64,000 bases of DNA from Cognatishimia maritima (GTDB taxonomy: Bacteria > Pseudomonadota > Alphaproteobacteria > Rhodobacterales > Rhodobacteraceae). A program made the position numbers and the translations under genes. Positions 38,553 through 48,338 of this stretch are shown here, one piece after another (within the stretch, counting starts at the first letter, position 1; each line of letters starts with the position of its first letter). Location: assembly GCF_900129685.1 (NCBI RefSeq), contig NZ_FQWM01000002.1, forward strand, positions 520,654 to 584,653, read 5' to 3'. The notes under the pieces are model-generated. The model was given only the letters and a program-made list of their open reading frames with translations. It made no database searches and was not told the DNA's origin.

Positions 38553-38867
38553 ATGTTCAAACGACTCTTAGCTGCCGGACTATTGTTCGGCATGGCGGCA
38601 ACAGCCCCGCCCGCCCACGCCAGCAACTGTGCTTTGCGATCCATTGTGGTGGACAAGCTAGAAAGCAAATATTCCGAAACGCTGACTGCAGGCGGACTGC
38701 AGGGCGAAGACAATGCACAGACCATGGTTGAGGTCTGGGCCTCTGAGAAAACCGGTACATTCACCGTGATCCTCACAACGCCGCAAGGCATCTCATGCGT
38801 GGTCGCGACAGGCACGGATTTCTTTAAACGTGAAGCCGTCGCCGCCGTTGACGGTGTCGAAAGCTAA
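38553..38867 (+). CDS. Small secreted protein of unknown function
   Basis: A 104-residue protein with a clear signal peptide (MFKRLLAAGLLFGMAATAPPAHA). The mature part has about 80 residues with two Cys (SNCALRS and GISCVVAT), suggesting one periplasmic disulfide. No family is recognised. ATG 38553 sits seven bases after AAGGAG; an adjacent ATG at 38550 is closer than optimal. Confidence 0.7.
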   Translation: MFKRLLAAGLLFGMAATAPPAHASNCALRSIVVDKLESKYSETLTAGGLQGEDNAQTMVEVWASEKTGTFTVILTTPQGISCVVATGTDFFKREAVAAVDGVES

Positions 38868-38960
38868 ACGAGACACGGTCTTGTTGTGGACCTGCCATTG
38901 TCGGATAGGCCTCTCAGTGCTATCTGACCCCCAAATTCATGTGGCAAGGAGCACGGCGAG

Positions 38961-40349
38961 ATGCCGACAGACTACATCGTAAAAGATATTTCTCTGGCTG
39001 AATTTGGCCGGAAAGAACTCGACATTGCGGAAACCGAAATGCCGGGCCTGATGGCGCTGCGCGCTGAATATGGTGAGAGCAAGCCCCTAGCAGGTGCGCG
39101 GATCGTTGGATCTCTGCACATGACCATCCAGACAGCGGTATTGATTGAAACCCTCGTCGCGCTGGGCGCAGATGTGCGCTGGGCGTCGTGCAATATCTTC
39201 TCAACCCAAGACCACGCGGCGGCGGCGATTGCCAAGGCGGGCGTGCCGGTTTTTGCGATCAAAGGCCAAACGCTTGAAGAGCATTGGGATTATCTGGATA
39301 AATCCTTCCTCTTCCCGGAAGGCCCGAACATGATCCTGGATGATGGGGGTGACGCCACGCTTTACATCCTTTTGGGTGCGCGCGCCGAAGCAGGCGAAGA
39401 CATCATTCCGGTGCCATCTTCTGAAGAAGAAGAGGTCATCAAAGCCCAGATCAAGAAACGCATGGAAGCCAGCCCCGGCTGGTTCACCAAGATGCGCGAC
39501 CAGATCAAAGGGGTGTCCGAGGAAACCACCACCGGCGTGAACCGTCTGTATCAGCTGGTGAAAGAAGGCCATCTGCCTTTCCCGGCGATCAACGTGAACG
39601 ACTCTGTCACGAAGTCGAAGTTCGACAATAAATACGGCTGTAAGGAATCGCTGGTCGATGGCATTCGCCGTGCGACCGACACCATGATGGCGGGCAAAGT
39701 GGCTGTTGTCTGTGGCTACGGCGACGTGGGTAAAGGTTCTGCGGCCTCTCTGCGCGGCGCGGGTGCCCGTGTGAAAGTCACCGAAGTTGACCCAATTTGT
39801 GCGCTTCAGGCGGCGATGGACGGCTTTGAGGTCACGCTTTTGGAAGACGAAGCGTCAACAGCGGACATCTTTATCACCACAACCGGCAACAAAGACGTCA
39901 TCCGCATCGAACATATGCGGGCGATGAAAGACATGGCGATTGTCGGCAACATCGGTCACTTCGACAATGAAATCCAAGTGGCGAACCTAAAGAACCACAA
40001 GTGGACCAACATCAAGGAGCAGGTGGACATGATCGAGATGCCGTCGGGCAATCGTATCATTCTGCTGTCCGAAGGCCGCTTGCTGAACCTTGGCAATGCG
40101 ACGGGGCACCCGTCTTTCGTGATGTCGGCCTCTTTCACCAACCAAGTTCTGGCGCAAATCGAATTGTGGACGAAGGGCGAGACCTACAAGAACGACGTCT
40201 ACATCCTGCCCAAACATCTGGATGAAAAGGTTGCGCGCCTGCACCTAGACCGTATTGGCGTGAAGCTGACGAAGCTCGATAAAGATCAAGCGGATTATAT
40301 CGGTGTGACGCCGGAAGGCCCGTTTAAACCAGAGCACTACCGGTACTAA
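38961..40349 (+). CDS. ahcY: Adenosylhomocysteinase (S-adenosyl-L-homocysteine hydrolase)
   Basis: NAD-dependent hydrolysis of S-adenosylhomocysteine to adenosine and homocysteine, clearing the product inhibitor of methyltransferases. The 462-residue protein has the bacterial-type inserted segment (about 150-190) and the family signatures [19 protein letters not shown], the NAD site [17 protein letters not shown] and the C-terminal [24 protein letters not shown]. In Rhodobacter it lies near the reg cluster, as here. No SAH riboswitch structure was seen in the 93-base leader. Confidence 0.98.
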   Translation: MPTDYIVKDISLAEFGRKELDIAETEMPGLMALRAEYGESKPLAGARIVGSLHMTIQTAVLIETLVALGADVRWASCNIFSTQDHAAAAIAKAGVPVFAIKGQTLEEHWDYLDKSFLFPEGPNMILDDGGDATLYILLGARAEAGEDIIPVPSSEEEEVIKAQIKKRMEASPGWFTKMRDQIKGVSEETTTGVNRLYQLVKEGHLPFPAINVNDSVTKSKFDNKYGCKESLVDGIRRATDTMMAGKVAVVCGYGDVGKGSAASLRGAGARVKVTEVDPICALQAAMDGFEVTLLEDEASTADIFITTTGNKDVIRIEHMRAMKDMAIVGNIGHFDNEIQVANLKNHKWTNIKEQVDMIEMPSGNRIILLSEGRLLNLGNATGHPSFVMSASFTNQVLAQIELWTKGETYKNDVYILPKHLDEKVARLHLDRIGVKLTKLDKDQADYIGVTPEGPFKPEHYRY

Positions 40350-40355
40350 CGTCGG

Positions 40356-41093
40356 ATGCGCATGAAAGCTGGTCACCGCTCCATTTTGCTTGGGGTGGTC
40401 CAGTTTGTTTTCAATGTCTGCATCTACGGGCTTATTATGGTCGGGATGATCGCGCATCCGGCTTCGGGCTTGCCGCCAGAATGGCGCCCGAATGCACCAT
40501 TGCGCGTGTCTCAACCGGTGACGCCTTTAACCGACTTTCGACTTCGGAAGACCGTTCGCGACGCGGAGCTATGTCGCTCCGCTCTTCTTGCGCATAAGGT
40601 AGAGGCGCGCGCACTGCCGCCGCTATTGGCCACTGACACTTGCGGCATCGCCAATCGCGTGTCGTTGTCGCGCCTTGGATTGGCCAGCCTCGCGCCTGTT
40701 GATACAAGCTGCGCGACCGCGCTTCGGCTTGCGATGTGGGAAGCGCACAGCCTGCAGCCCAATGCCCAAAGCCTTTTCGGGCAAGATGTCGTGCGCATCG
40801 CACATATCGGTTCTTATGCCTGTCGCGCCATCCGCTCTGACCGCGGCTCTGGGACCCGTCCCAGCAGTCATTCACGCGCCGCAGCAATAGATATTTCGGG
40901 TTTTACTCTGGCGGACGGGCAAATCCTTGACCTTAAGCGTGATTGGAATGAGAGCGGCCCGAAAGGTACCTATCTACGCAAGGTGCATCGCGAGGCATGC
41001 CGTTGGTTTGGTTTGGTGCTCGGCCCAGACTATAATCGCCTCCACGCTGACCATTTTCACCTACAAAACACCGGCTGGCCGATTTGTAGATAG
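40356..41093 (+). CDS. Extensin-like protein with M15-type metallopeptidase residues
   Basis: A 245-residue exported protein with an N-terminal membrane segment (LLGVVQFVFNVCIYGLIMVG) and an extensin-like C-terminal domain. SSHSRAAAIDISGF and HADHFHLQ supply the His, Asp and His ligands seen in D-Ala-D-Ala carboxypeptidases of the M15/LAS fold. Activity on peptidoglycan is plausible but unproven. Six Cys in the exported part suggest disulfides. It begins six bases after ahcY. Confidence 0.82.
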   Translation: MRMKAGHRSILLGVVQFVFNVCIYGLIMVGMIAHPASGLPPEWRPNAPLRVSQPVTPLTDFRLRKTVRDAELCRSALLAHKVEARALPPLLATDTCGIANRVSLSRLGLASLAPVDTSCATALRLAMWEAHSLQPNAQSLFGQDVVRIAHIGSYACRAIRSDRGSGTRPSSHSRAAAIDISGFTLADGQILDLKRDWNESGPKGTYLRKVHREACRWFGLVLGPDYNRLHADHFHLQNTGWPICR

Positions 41094-41273
41094 CGGATTT
41101 TTGCCGGAGCCCGATGCGGAGGCCTAGCCCTTCGGAACATTTTGCGCGGACGAAGCGTTTAACTAGATTGCCAAGCTAACCCATTATTATAGATAAATAA
41201 TTTTTCATATTTTTGGAACCAAAGAGGGAGTTTTCGTGTTTGTCCCCCATGCAACATCGAATTGGAGGATGCT

Positions 41274-41855
41274 ATGACATTTAAGAAAACACTGCTCACC
41301 ACCGCTGCCTTTGTGACTCTGACTGGCGCTGCGACTGCCGGCACAGAACTGAGCACCGATGCAGACGTAAAAAGCGATGTTTCCATCGAGATGAATGACA
41401 CCGGTATGTCAACAGACACGATGGCTGCCAGCGATGCAGAAATCACCACAGACGGTGAAACTGACATGACGACTGGCGGTGCCAAACTCAAGATTGGCGA
41501 CACAAAAATGGCAGAAGCCGACGCGAAGGCCGATGCCGAAGCGGACGCAGCCATTGATGCGTTTGCTGGCATGAAGGTCGCAGATATTCTGGGTATGAAC
41601 GTGGAAACCCAAGACGGTGAGATCGTCGGCGAAATCGACTACGTTGTGAAAGATGGCGACGGCTACTCTGCCGTGATCGGTATCGGCGGTTTCCTGGGCT
41701 TGGGTGAATATACCGTTTCCCTGCCGCTTGAAAAATTTGAGGTCGAAGACACCCACCTGTTGCTGAATTCGGAAACCGAGGCAGAGCTTAAGGCAATGCC
41801 AGAAGTAGACGAAAGCGAGCTGGAAGGGCTGGATGGCGATTACGTGATCAGCTAA
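41274..41855 (+). CDS. Secreted PRC-barrel protein
   Basis: A 193-residue exported protein. A signal peptide (MTFKKTLLTTAAFVTLTGAATA) is followed by an acidic, Asp/Thr/Met-rich stretch (about 24-85) and a PRC barrel (AGMKVADILGMNVETQDG through TVSLPLEKFEV). PRC barrels mediate protein binding in RNA processing and photosynthetic reaction centres; periplasmic versions are common in alphaproteobacteria and have no fixed role. A GGAGG site precedes ATG 41274, and a perfect hairpin follows the gene. Confidence 0.82.
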   Translation: MTFKKTLLTTAAFVTLTGAATAGTELSTDADVKSDVSIEMNDTGMSTDTMAASDAEITTDGETDMTTGGAKLKIGDTKMAEADAKADAEADAAIDAFAGMKVADILGMNVETQDGEIVGEIDYVVKDGDGYSAVIGIGGFLGLGEYTVSLPLEKFEVEDTHLLLNSETEAELKAMPEVDESELEGLDGDYVIS

Positions 41856-41886
41856 CGGCCTCCACTTTGGAATATCACCGAAGACT

Positions 41887-41916
41887 GCCCCGCTCTGGTT
41901 TCGGCCAGAGCGGGGC
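41887..41916 (+). terminator. Terminator after the PRC-barrel gene
   Basis: GCCCCGCTCTGG (41887-41898) and CCAGAGCGGGGC (41905-41916) form a perfect 12-bp stem with a TTTCGG loop, followed by TACCGTTTT. Confidence 0.8.
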
Positions 41917-42042
41917 TACCGTTTTGAAACCGAATTTTGGCATGCAGCCAAGTGCCAGAAAGTTTTCCTTTGAGAATTCGTTGCCAGATCATAGAGTTTT
42001 GCGGGGGAAATCCCCAAATTTTTTGTGACTGGGAGAGTGATT

Positions 42043-42384
42043 ATGGGAAAACGCGACGATCTGATCGCACAATATGCGGATGACCTGCGCAACAAATGTG
42101 GCATTGAGCCTGACATGGACCTGCTGACCAAAGTGACCATCGGCTGTGGTCCGGCGATTTATGATGCGGATGCCTCGACGGTGGCCGCCACTCAGGAAAG
42201 TGAGTTGGAAACCGTCAAAAACAATTTTCTCATCAAAAAGCTGGCCCTTTCAGACAGTCCTGCGCTGATGGAAGCGATCCATTCCGTGATCGAGACCTAC
42301 GGCAAGTCCGAGCGCAATAAATACCGCGCGGTGGTCTATTACATGCTGACCAAACATTTCGGCAAAGAGTCGATCTACGGTTAA
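42043..42384 (+). CDS. DUF2853-family protein
   Basis: A 113-residue soluble protein (MGKRDDLIAQYADDLRNKCG through YYMLTKHFGKESIYG) matching the DUF2853 pattern, a helical family of unknown function. ATG 42043 follows GGGAGAG. A hairpin (42392-42402 with 42413-42423) follows the stop. Confidence 0.8.
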   Translation: MGKRDDLIAQYADDLRNKCGIEPDMDLLTKVTIGCGPAIYDADASTVAATQESELETVKNNFLIKKLALSDSPALMEAIHSVIETYGKSERNKYRAVVYYMLTKHFGKESIYG

Positions 42385-42391
42385 GATATAT

Positions 42392-42423
42392 CGCCCACTC
42401 CGCCTTCGTACACGGAGTGGGCG
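42392..42423 (+). terminator. Hairpin after the DUF2853 gene
   Basis: CGCCCACTCCG and CGGAGTGGGCG form an 11-bp perfect stem with a ten-base loop. There is no T-run after it. Confidence 0.5.
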
Positions 42424-42521
42424 CGAGCGCTTCGGCGTCGCGCTGCAATACTTTTTCCCCAAAATTTGTTAGACTAGCTCATAGAGCGCGCACCAGCGTC
42501 CTTTGCACATGGAGGCGGGAC

Positions 42522-42914
42522 ATGAAGTTATTGCATCTCATGATATTTGTGATCGCCATTGTGGCGGCGCCCACCGCGTTCGCTGAGAGCCACAGAACCA
42601 TCATCGATGCACAACAGGCGAAAGACCTACATGACCGGGGTGTGTTATTTGCAGATGTTCGCTCTAAGCTTGCTTTCGATCAGAGCCACATCCCCGGCGC
42701 AAAGAGTTTTGATGTGCGTAAAGCAGATTTTATTGAACGGTTCTCATCCGAAGTCGGCCTTGAGGACGAGGTTGTGATCTATTGTAGGGGCGTAACATGT
42801 GATCGCTCGGCAGAGGCGATCCTCCTGTTGCATCCCCTCGGCTATCACAGACTGTACTATCTGAAAGTGGGTTTGCCGGGCTGGATCGAAGCGGGTTATC
42901 CCGTCGAACAGTAG
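42522..42914 (+). CDS. Periplasmic rhodanese-like protein
   Basis: A 130-residue protein with a signal peptide (MKLLHLMIFVIAIVAAPTAFA) and a single rhodanese domain. The active-site loop is VVIYCRGVTCDRSAEAILLL, with the catalytic Cys first and a second Cys four residues later. It probably transfers or carries sulfane sulfur in the periplasm. The GGAGGCGGG site just before ATG 42522 decides the start. Confidence 0.85.
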   Translation: MKLLHLMIFVIAIVAAPTAFAESHRTIIDAQQAKDLHDRGVLFADVRSKLAFDQSHIPGAKSFDVRKADFIERFSSEVGLEDEVVIYCRGVTCDRSAEAILLLHPLGYHRLYYLKVGLPGWIEAGYPVEQ

Positions 42915-42953
42915 GTATCAAATCCAGTCCGACAAATACGTGTCATTTCTAGC

Positions 42954-43349
42954 TTAGAACAGTGTTAGAACAATCCCGATGACCGCGCATCCGATAGTCG
43001 CGTAGCCGCCATCAATCAGGATCAGGTTCCGCGGCTTGCCTGCGAATGTGTAGTTGGTGGTGATCCAAGGCGTGGCTAGAAAAAGGCCAACGCCAAGACC
43101 CGCAACAAGACCTTTGCCAACGCCATCAATTCCCGCAAGGCTAAAGACGTGGCGCATCATACCCGCCACGATCACAAGGCTAACAAACGAAATGATATAG
43201 GGCGTTTTGTCAGCGGAGTTTGCCGGGCGTCCGTCTTCGCCGACTTCGATATCGGCAGCAGCCATCCAGGGCCCCGACAATGTCATGTACCATACGGCAC
43301 CGAATGCAAAGGCTGCGATGGCAGCCACTATTACGTTGATGAATTCCAT
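42954..43349 (-). CDS. DUF1761-family membrane protein
   Basis: A 131-residue protein with four predicted membrane helices (NVIVAAIAAFAFGAVWYM, YIISFVSLVIVAGMMRHVF, GLVAGLGVGLFLATPWI, GCAVIGIVLTLF). The WYM-x-LSGPWM segment fits DUF1761. The function is unknown. ATG 43349 follows GGAGAGGG on the minus strand. Confidence 0.8.
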   Translation of the reverse strand: MEFINVIVAAIAAFAFGAVWYMTLSGPWMAAADIEVGEDGRPANSADKTPYIISFVSLVIVAGMMRHVFSLAGIDGVGKGLVAGLGVGLFLATPWITTNYTFAGKPRNLILIDGGYATIGCAVIGIVLTLF

Positions 43350-43407
43350 GTCCCTCTCCATGTCCCTAGCTGGATGAGGGCAGAATGCGCAAAAAATTTG
43401 CGTCTGG

Positions 43408-43827
43408 CTAGAGGGTTACACCCCCAAGGCCGAGGATCACCTGCCATTCGGATTCAGCGACCGGTTGAACCGACAGGCGCGAGTTTTTCACCAGCACCAT
43501 GTCGGACAGCCGTTCGTCCGCCTTGATCTGATCCAGCGTGACCGGATTGGGCACATCAGCAACCGCCTTGATGTCAACGCATTCCCAGCGCTCGTCGTCG
43601 GTCGAGGAGTCGGGGTGCGCCTCGGCGATGACCTCAACGATGCCAACCACGGATTTTTCTTTCTGAGAATGGTAGAATAACCCGCGGTCGCCCAGTTTCA
43701 TCTCGCGCATGAAATTGCGCGCTTGGTAGTTGCGCACGCCGTCCCATTCCTCTCCGTCATCGCCTTTGTCGATCTGGTTTTGCCAGCTCCAGGTGGAAGG
43801 TTCGGATTTGAACAGCCAGTAGCGCAT
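43408..43827 (-). CDS. EVE-domain protein (YTH-like fold)
   Basis: A 139-residue protein starting MRYWLFKSEPSTWSW with WDGVRNYQARNFMR and LFYHSQKEKSVVGIVEV, the EVE signature. EVE domains bind modified bases in DNA or RNA in an aromatic cage. The partner here is unknown. It overlaps the YciI-like gene by one codon. Confidence 0.88.
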   Translation of the reverse strand: MRYWLFKSEPSTWSWQNQIDKGDDGEEWDGVRNYQARNFMREMKLGDRGLFYHSQKEKSVVGIVEVIAEAHPDSSTDDERWECVDIKAVADVPNPVTLDQIKADERLSDMVLVKNSRLSVQPVAESEWQVILGLGGVTL

Positions 43828-44099
43828 CAGCCGATTACCTTGTTCCAGGCGATGATCTCCACGCTTTCAAACAGATCGGCCTTTTTGTAGGGATCATTGG
43901 CGGCCCAAGCCTGCGCATCGGCGATGTCGTCAAATTCCAGAATGATCAGTGAGCCACACATATTGCCATCGGCATCCAGAAAAGGCCCTGCCATTTCGAC
44001 GGCATCGGTAGATTTCAAATAGGCGACATGGGCGTCGCGGTTGGCTTTGCGAACCTCAAGCGCGCCGGGTTTGTCTTTGGCAATCAGGGCAAAACGCAT
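43827..44099 (-). CDS. YciI-like protein
   Basis: A 90-residue protein with the YCII fold pattern MRFALIAKDKPGALEVRKANR, HVAYLKS and FLDADGNMCGSLIILEFDD, ending with the DPYKKADLFESVEIIAWN segment. The family is a ferredoxin-like dimer related to muconolactone isomerase; its reaction is generally unknown. It sits between gpsA and the EVE gene in a tight leftward run. Confidence 0.87.
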   Translation of the reverse strand: MRFALIAKDKPGALEVRKANRDAHVAYLKSTDAVEMAGPFLDADGNMCGSLIILEFDDIADAQAWAANDPYKKADLFESVEIIAWNKVIG

Positions 44100-44101
44100 T
44101 T

Positions 44102-45061
44102 CTATTCCTCTTTTGGGGGGCGTGCGAGCAATTGGGCCATAGCCTCTCGTACATCAAGTTTACGGTCAAGCAGGGCAACCACCATACGGGTGATCGGCAT
44201 GTCGATTTTCATAGCGTCAGCGCGGTTTAGGGTAGCGCGCGCGGTGGCGGCACCTTCGACGGTGACGGAAGGATCAAAGTCCTGCCCGCCGCCAAGCGCG
44301 AAGCCAAAGCTGTAGTTGCGCGACTGCGTAGAGGTGCAGGTCAGGATCAGGTCGCCAAAGCCCGACAGCCCCGCCAATGTGTCAGACCGCGCACCTAGCG
44401 CGAGCGCCATGCGGTTCATTTCGGCAAAGCCGCGGGTGATCAAGGACGCACGCGCGCTTTCGCCAAGACCCGCCCCCATGGCGGCGCCACAGGCAATGGC
44501 CATCACGTTTTTTAACGCGCCGCCCAGTTCGGCTCCGACTGGATCGGAGCTTCGGTAAATGCGCAAATTCGGGGCCATCAATTGGTTTTGCAGGTCGCGC
44601 AGCCTGTCTGCGTCGGCGCAAGCCAGTGTTAGGGCGGTCGGCAAGCCTTTGGCGATGTCGGCAGCAAAACTTGGCCCTGTCAGGATCGCGGCGGTTGCGG
44701 CAGGGGCGACCTCTTGGATCAACTCAATCGGGCCTTTGCCGCTGGTCAATTCGATTCCTTTGCAGCAAGCCACCAGCGTGCGGTTGTGCAGGCTAGGATT
44801 GGCCACCAGCACACTGCGCAGTTGCTGCATTGGCACAGCAAGGAGGACGGTGTCATCCGTGATAGCAGAAAGCTCAGAGGTGACGGTGACATTGTAGGGC
44901 AGCGTGGCACCGGGCAAGCGTTGTGCATTTTCACGGGTGCGCTGCATTTCTTCTGCGGCGTCATTGTCGCGCGACCAAAGCGTCACGTCGCGGCCGGCAT
45001 TTGCTATTGAAATCGCCAGCGAGGTGCCAAATGCGCCGGACCCGAGGATGCTGATGCTCAT
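44102..45061 (-). CDS. gpsA: Glycerol-3-phosphate dehydrogenase [NAD(P)+]
   Basis: Reduces dihydroxyacetone phosphate to sn-glycerol 3-phosphate for phospholipid synthesis. The 319-residue protein has the nucleotide-binding [13 protein letters not shown], the [22 protein letters not shown] stretch (family region around 130-152), and the catalytic Lys in [17 protein letters not shown]. Its start overlaps the tsaD stop by four bases. Confidence 0.97.
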   Translation of the reverse strand: MSISILGSGAFGTSLAISIANAGRDVTLWSRDNDAAEEMQRTRENAQRLPGATLPYNVTVTSELSAITDDTVLLAVPMQQLRSVLVANPSLHNRTLVACCKGIELTSGKGPIELIQEVAPAATAAILTGPSFAADIAKGLPTALTLACADADRLRDLQNQLMAPNLRIYRSSDPVGAELGGALKNVMAIACGAAMGAGLGESARASLITRGFAEMNRMALALGARSDTLAGLSGFGDLILTCTSTQSRNYSFGFALGGGQDFDPSVTVEGAATARATLNRADAMKIDMPITRMVVALLDRKLDVREAMAQLLARPPKEE

Positions 45062-46155
45062 GCCTTTGCCCCTTTTTTGCCACCACCCAACAGCGCCGGG
45101 GCTGTTTTGTCCAGTGGCCAGCGCGGTCTGGCGGCAAGGCGCATGTCATCGCGATGCCCACCGCGGAATCGTTCCAGCCCGGCAAAGGCGATCATGGCGG
45201 CATTGTCGGTGCAAAGGGCAAGCGGCGGGGCGGTGAAACCCACGCCCATTTGGGCACAAACAGTCTCTAATGCAGCCCGAATGGTCTGATTTGCCGCCAC
45301 GCCGCCAGCGACCGCCAGAAGCGGTTCTGCCGGGGCATCTTCAAGATAAGCAGCAATCGTGCGGGCTGTTTTTTTGGCGAGCACATCGGCGACGGCGGCT
45401 TGGAATGAGGCACAAAGGTCGTTGCGGTCTTGTTCGGTCAGCCCGCCTTGATCGGTGACCAAGGCATCACGCGCGCGCAGCAGGGCGGTTTTCAGACCCG
45501 AAAAACTAAGGTCACAGCCGGGGCGATCCAGCAAGGGGCGCGGGAAGGCAAAGCGGGCAGAGTCGCCATCCTTTGCGGCTTGCTCGACCGAGGGGCCGCC
45601 GGGTTGGGGCAGCCCCAAAAGCCGCGCAGTTTTGTCAAAGGCCTCGCCGGGCGCGTCATCAATTGTGCCGCCAAGGCGCGTGAAATCGTCGGGTCCGCGG
45701 GCAATCAGGAATTGGCAGTGGCCGCCGCTGACCAAAAGCATCAAATAGGGAAATGCGACTTGATCGGTCAGGCGCGGCGTGAGGGCGTGGCCCGCCAAAT
45801 GGTTTACACCGACAAGGGGGATGTTCAGACCCGCAGCAAGGCCTTTGGCGCACATAACGCCGGACATGACGCCGCCGATCAGGCCCGGTCCAGCAGTGAC
45901 TGCAATCGCGTCGAGATCCCGTAGGGCAACACCACTGGCAGCCAGCGCCTCTTCGACGCAGATGTCCAGCTTCTCGGCGTGCGCGCGGGCGGCGATTTCT
46001 GGAACGACGCCGCCAAAGGCCGCATGCAGATCGTTCTGGCCATGCACGACCGAGGCAAGAATTTCGGCGGGCCCGCCGTCAGGCTGACGCAGAATCGCGG
46101 CGGCTGTGTCGTCACAGCTGCTTTCCAACCCAAGAATGATCAGTTCCTTGCCCAT
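45058..46155 (-). CDS. tsaD: tRNA N6-adenosine threonylcarbamoyltransferase TsaD
   Basis: Transfers threonylcarbamoyl to A37 of tRNAs reading ANN codons. Read from ATG 46155 ([18 protein letters not shown]) it has 365 residues; the frame is open for 79 more codons upstream, into the region where divergent hemD begins. Metal ligands lie in [27 protein letters not shown] and [17 protein letters not shown] are family motifs. Interestingly, tRNA-Thr, one substrate, is disrupted and replaced 4 kb away. Confidence 0.97.
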   Translation of the reverse strand: MGKELIILGLESSCDDTAAAILRQPDGGPAEILASVVHGQNDLHAAFGGVVPEIAARAHAEKLDICVEEALAASGVALRDLDAIAVTAGPGLIGGVMSGVMCAKGLAAGLNIPLVGVNHLAGHALTPRLTDQVAFPYLMLLVSGGHCQFLIARGPDDFTRLGGTIDDAPGEAFDKTARLLGLPQPGGPSVEQAAKDGDSARFAFPRPLLDRPGCDLSFSGLKTALLRARDALVTDQGGLTEQDRNDLCASFQAAVADVLAKKTARTIAAYLEDAPAEPLLAVAGGVAANQTIRAALETVCAQMGVGFTAPPLALCTDNAAMIAFAGLERFRGGHRDDMRLAARPRWPLDKTAPALLGGGKKGAKA

Positions 46156-46222
46156 GCGCAGATCACAGCCCACCATTGCACCTTTTGCCTTCGGCAGGTA
46201 ACACCGGAAGGCGCTGTAAACA

Positions 46223-46930
46223 ATGGGTCTGCCCGTGCCAAAGCCAACCGCATCGATCCTGCTGACGCGCCCTGAGGCGCAATCAAGATCGTTTGCCCAG
46301 CAGTTGCAGGCACATGGCTTCACCGGAGACATCCAGATTTCGCCACTGTTCGCGATCAAACCGACCGGGGCGGCAGTTTCTTTGAACGCCACGGATCAGG
46401 TGATATTCACCAGCCGAAACGCAATCGAGTTTGTCCCAGCGACACACGCAGCCGCGTGGTGTGTGGGTGAAAAAACCGCAGAGCAAGCGAAGCGGGCAGG
46501 GTGGTCAGCGATTTCTGCGAATGGGGATGTGGATGCGTTGGCAGCGAAGATTGTCGCGGCAAACCCCACTTGCCGTTTGGTGCATGTGCGGGGGCGCCAC
46601 AGTCGAGGAGACTTGGTGGCGCGGCTCAATACGGCGGGTCTTACCGCAATTGACGTTGTTGTCTATGAACAGGTCGCACAGTCGCTGAGCGATGCGGCGC
46701 TGGCTGTGTTGAACCAGACGGACCCAGTGATTGTACCGCTGTTTTCCCCAAGAACGGCGCGGCTTTTTGCGGATCAAGGCCCCTTCAGGGCTCCGATACA
46801 CTGTGTCGCAATGAGTGACGCCGTCGCGCAAGAGGTGCGGGACCTACCTGTGCAAACACTGCGCATAGCGGCGGACCCGACGGCCAAGTCCATACGAAAA
46901 GGCGTTCTTTCGCTTGTCGATGCAGCATGA
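46223..46930 (+). CDS. hemD: Uroporphyrinogen-III synthase
   Basis: Cyclises hydroxymethylbilane to uroporphyrinogen III in tetrapyrrole synthesis. The 235-residue protein begins [17 protein letters not shown] and has [12 protein letters not shown] and [16 protein letters not shown]. Sequence conservation in this family is low, but position beside tsaD, a mitofilin-like gene and hemY fits the usual alphaproteobacterial order. hemC is not present. Confidence 0.9.
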   Translation: MGLPVPKPTASILLTRPEAQSRSFAQQLQAHGFTGDIQISPLFAIKPTGAAVSLNATDQVIFTSRNAIEFVPATHAAAWCVGEKTAEQAKRAGWSAISANGDVDALAAKIVAANPTCRLVHVRGRHSRGDLVARLNTAGLTAIDVVVYEQVAQSLSDAALAVLNQTDPVIVPLFSPRTARLFADQGPFRAPIHCVAMSDAVAQEVRDLPVQTLRIAADPTAKSIRKGVLSLVDAA

Positions 46931-47005
46931 CGCATTGTCGTCCGGTGTTTCGGCGCATAGATTTGAGATGAATATGAAAAAAACGGATTCGAAAGGGTGG
47001 TAATC

Positions 47006-48328
47006 GTGGCCAAGGCTGACAAATCCGACACGTCAAATGACAAGGACAAGGCCGTAGAGCCAAAGATTTCTGACGATGTCGTGGATGCAGAAATTGTCGA
47101 AGACACCCCCGTTGCGGCTGAGGCTGAAACTGCCGAGGACGTGACTGCTGAAGAAACGTCGCCTGAAACAGCCGAGGATTCCGTGGAAGCTGAGCAGGCC
47201 GAAGACACCGCTGCGGACGCAGAAACCTCCGATGTCAGCGACGCAGATGATGCCCCTGTCACCGAAGACAGCGTGTCTGCGCCGGAGGAAGTGGATAGCG
47301 CCGATGAGAGTGCGGAGCCTGACGCTACGCCAGCTGCACCTCCGCCAGCGCCAAAGAACGCGCCAGAGAAAAAGACTGGATTTGTCCCTGTTGCTCTTGG
47401 CGGTGTCGTCGCCGCTGCGCTGGGGTTCGGCGTGGCGCAGTATGTCGGCCCGATGGGGGCTGGCGACAACGAAGCGCTGATAAACCTTCAGTCGTCACTG
47501 ACCGCGCAATCAGAACAGATCGCAACGTTGCAAAGCCAGCTGCAGGAAAGCCAGTCGACGCTCGAAGATGTCTTTGCCGCCAATGACACGCTGTCCGTGC
47601 AACTCGAAGGGCTGACCGGCTCTGTCGCGGCTGTAAATGGCCGCATCGATGACGCAAGCGGGGCACTGGCAAAGTTGGATGGCCGGATTGCCGTTCTTGA
47701 AAAGAACCCAATCACGCAAAGCCTGCCGTCGGCGGCCATCGAAGCCTATGAACGTGAAGTCGAAGAGTTGAAGGCGGCGGTTGCTGAACAACGCGCCGAA
47801 GCGGCCTCGATGGAAGAAAACGCTAAGCTGACGGCGCAGCAAGCCTTGGCGCGGGCCGCACTTTCGCGTGTCTTCTCGGCGCTTGAATCAGGCGCGCCTT
47901 ATCGCGCGGCGCTCACAGATTTTTCTGCGGCAACTGGAACCACCGGCCCGGCGGCACTAGAAGGCTATGCGGATACGGGCGTCCCGTCCTTGGCTGCGTT
48001 GCAAAGCACGTTCCCAGACGCTGCGCGCAAGGCGCTGGCAGCAGCACGCGGCGGGTCAGAGCCTGACAGCAACAAGGTTATGTCGTTCCTGAAAACCCAA
48101 TTGGGCGCGCGCTCTGTAACGCCGCAAGAAGGCGATGACGCTGACGCGGTGCTCAGCCGTGCCGAGGCTGCGTTGCGTGCCGGTCGGATTGGCGACAGTC
48201 TTGCGGAACTTGACGCACTGTCTGAAGCCGCCAAAGACGCGATGAGCGACTGGATCGCCGAAGCGGAAGCCCGGCAAGCGGCCCTAGTCGCGGGCGAATC
48301 TCTGTCCCAAGAACTGAACACAAACTAA
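47006..48328 (+). CDS. Mitofilin-like (Mic60-type) membrane protein
   Basis: A 440-residue protein. It has an acidic, Ala/Glu/Asp-rich N-terminal region (about 1-115), one membrane helix (FVPVALGGVVAAALGFGVAQYV), a long coiled coil (about 150-290) and a C-terminal mitofilin signature. Alphaproteobacterial Mic60 homologues shape intracytoplasmic or inner membranes. GTG 47006 (MAKADKSD) was chosen because GAAAGGG precedes it by the right distance; GTG 46997 is the alternative. It is followed ten bases later by hemY. Confidence 0.87.
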   Translation: MAKADKSDTSNDKDKAVEPKISDDVVDAEIVEDTPVAAEAETAEDVTAEETSPETAEDSVEAEQAEDTAADAETSDVSDADDAPVTEDSVSAPEEVDSADESAEPDATPAAPPPAPKNAPEKKTGFVPVALGGVVAAALGFGVAQYVGPMGAGDNEALINLQSSLTAQSEQIATLQSQLQESQSTLEDVFAANDTLSVQLEGLTGSVAAVNGRIDDASGALAKLDGRIAVLEKNPITQSLPSAAIEAYEREVEELKAAVAEQRAEAASMEENAKLTAQQALARAALSRVFSALESGAPYRAALTDFSAATGTTGPAALEGYADTGVPSLAALQSTFPDAARKALAAARGGSEPDSNKVMSFLKTQLGARSVTPQEGDDADAVLSRAEAALRAGRIGDSLAELDALSEAAKDAMSDWIAEAEARQAALVAGESLSQELNTN

Positions 48329-48338
48329 AGGTCTGCTG

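Noticed and set aside
38868-38960. SAH riboswitch before ahcY
   Set aside because: The leader has no recognisable SAH-riboswitch core or pseudoknot pairing. A covariance-model scan (Infernal with the Rfam SAH family) would settle this; a significant hit would reverse the rejection.
41215-41240. EcfG-type promoter before the PRC-barrel gene at 41274
   Set aside because: GGAAC is present at 41215-41219, but the -10 position at 16-17 bases reads GTGT or TGTT rather than CGTT or GGTT, so support is too weak.
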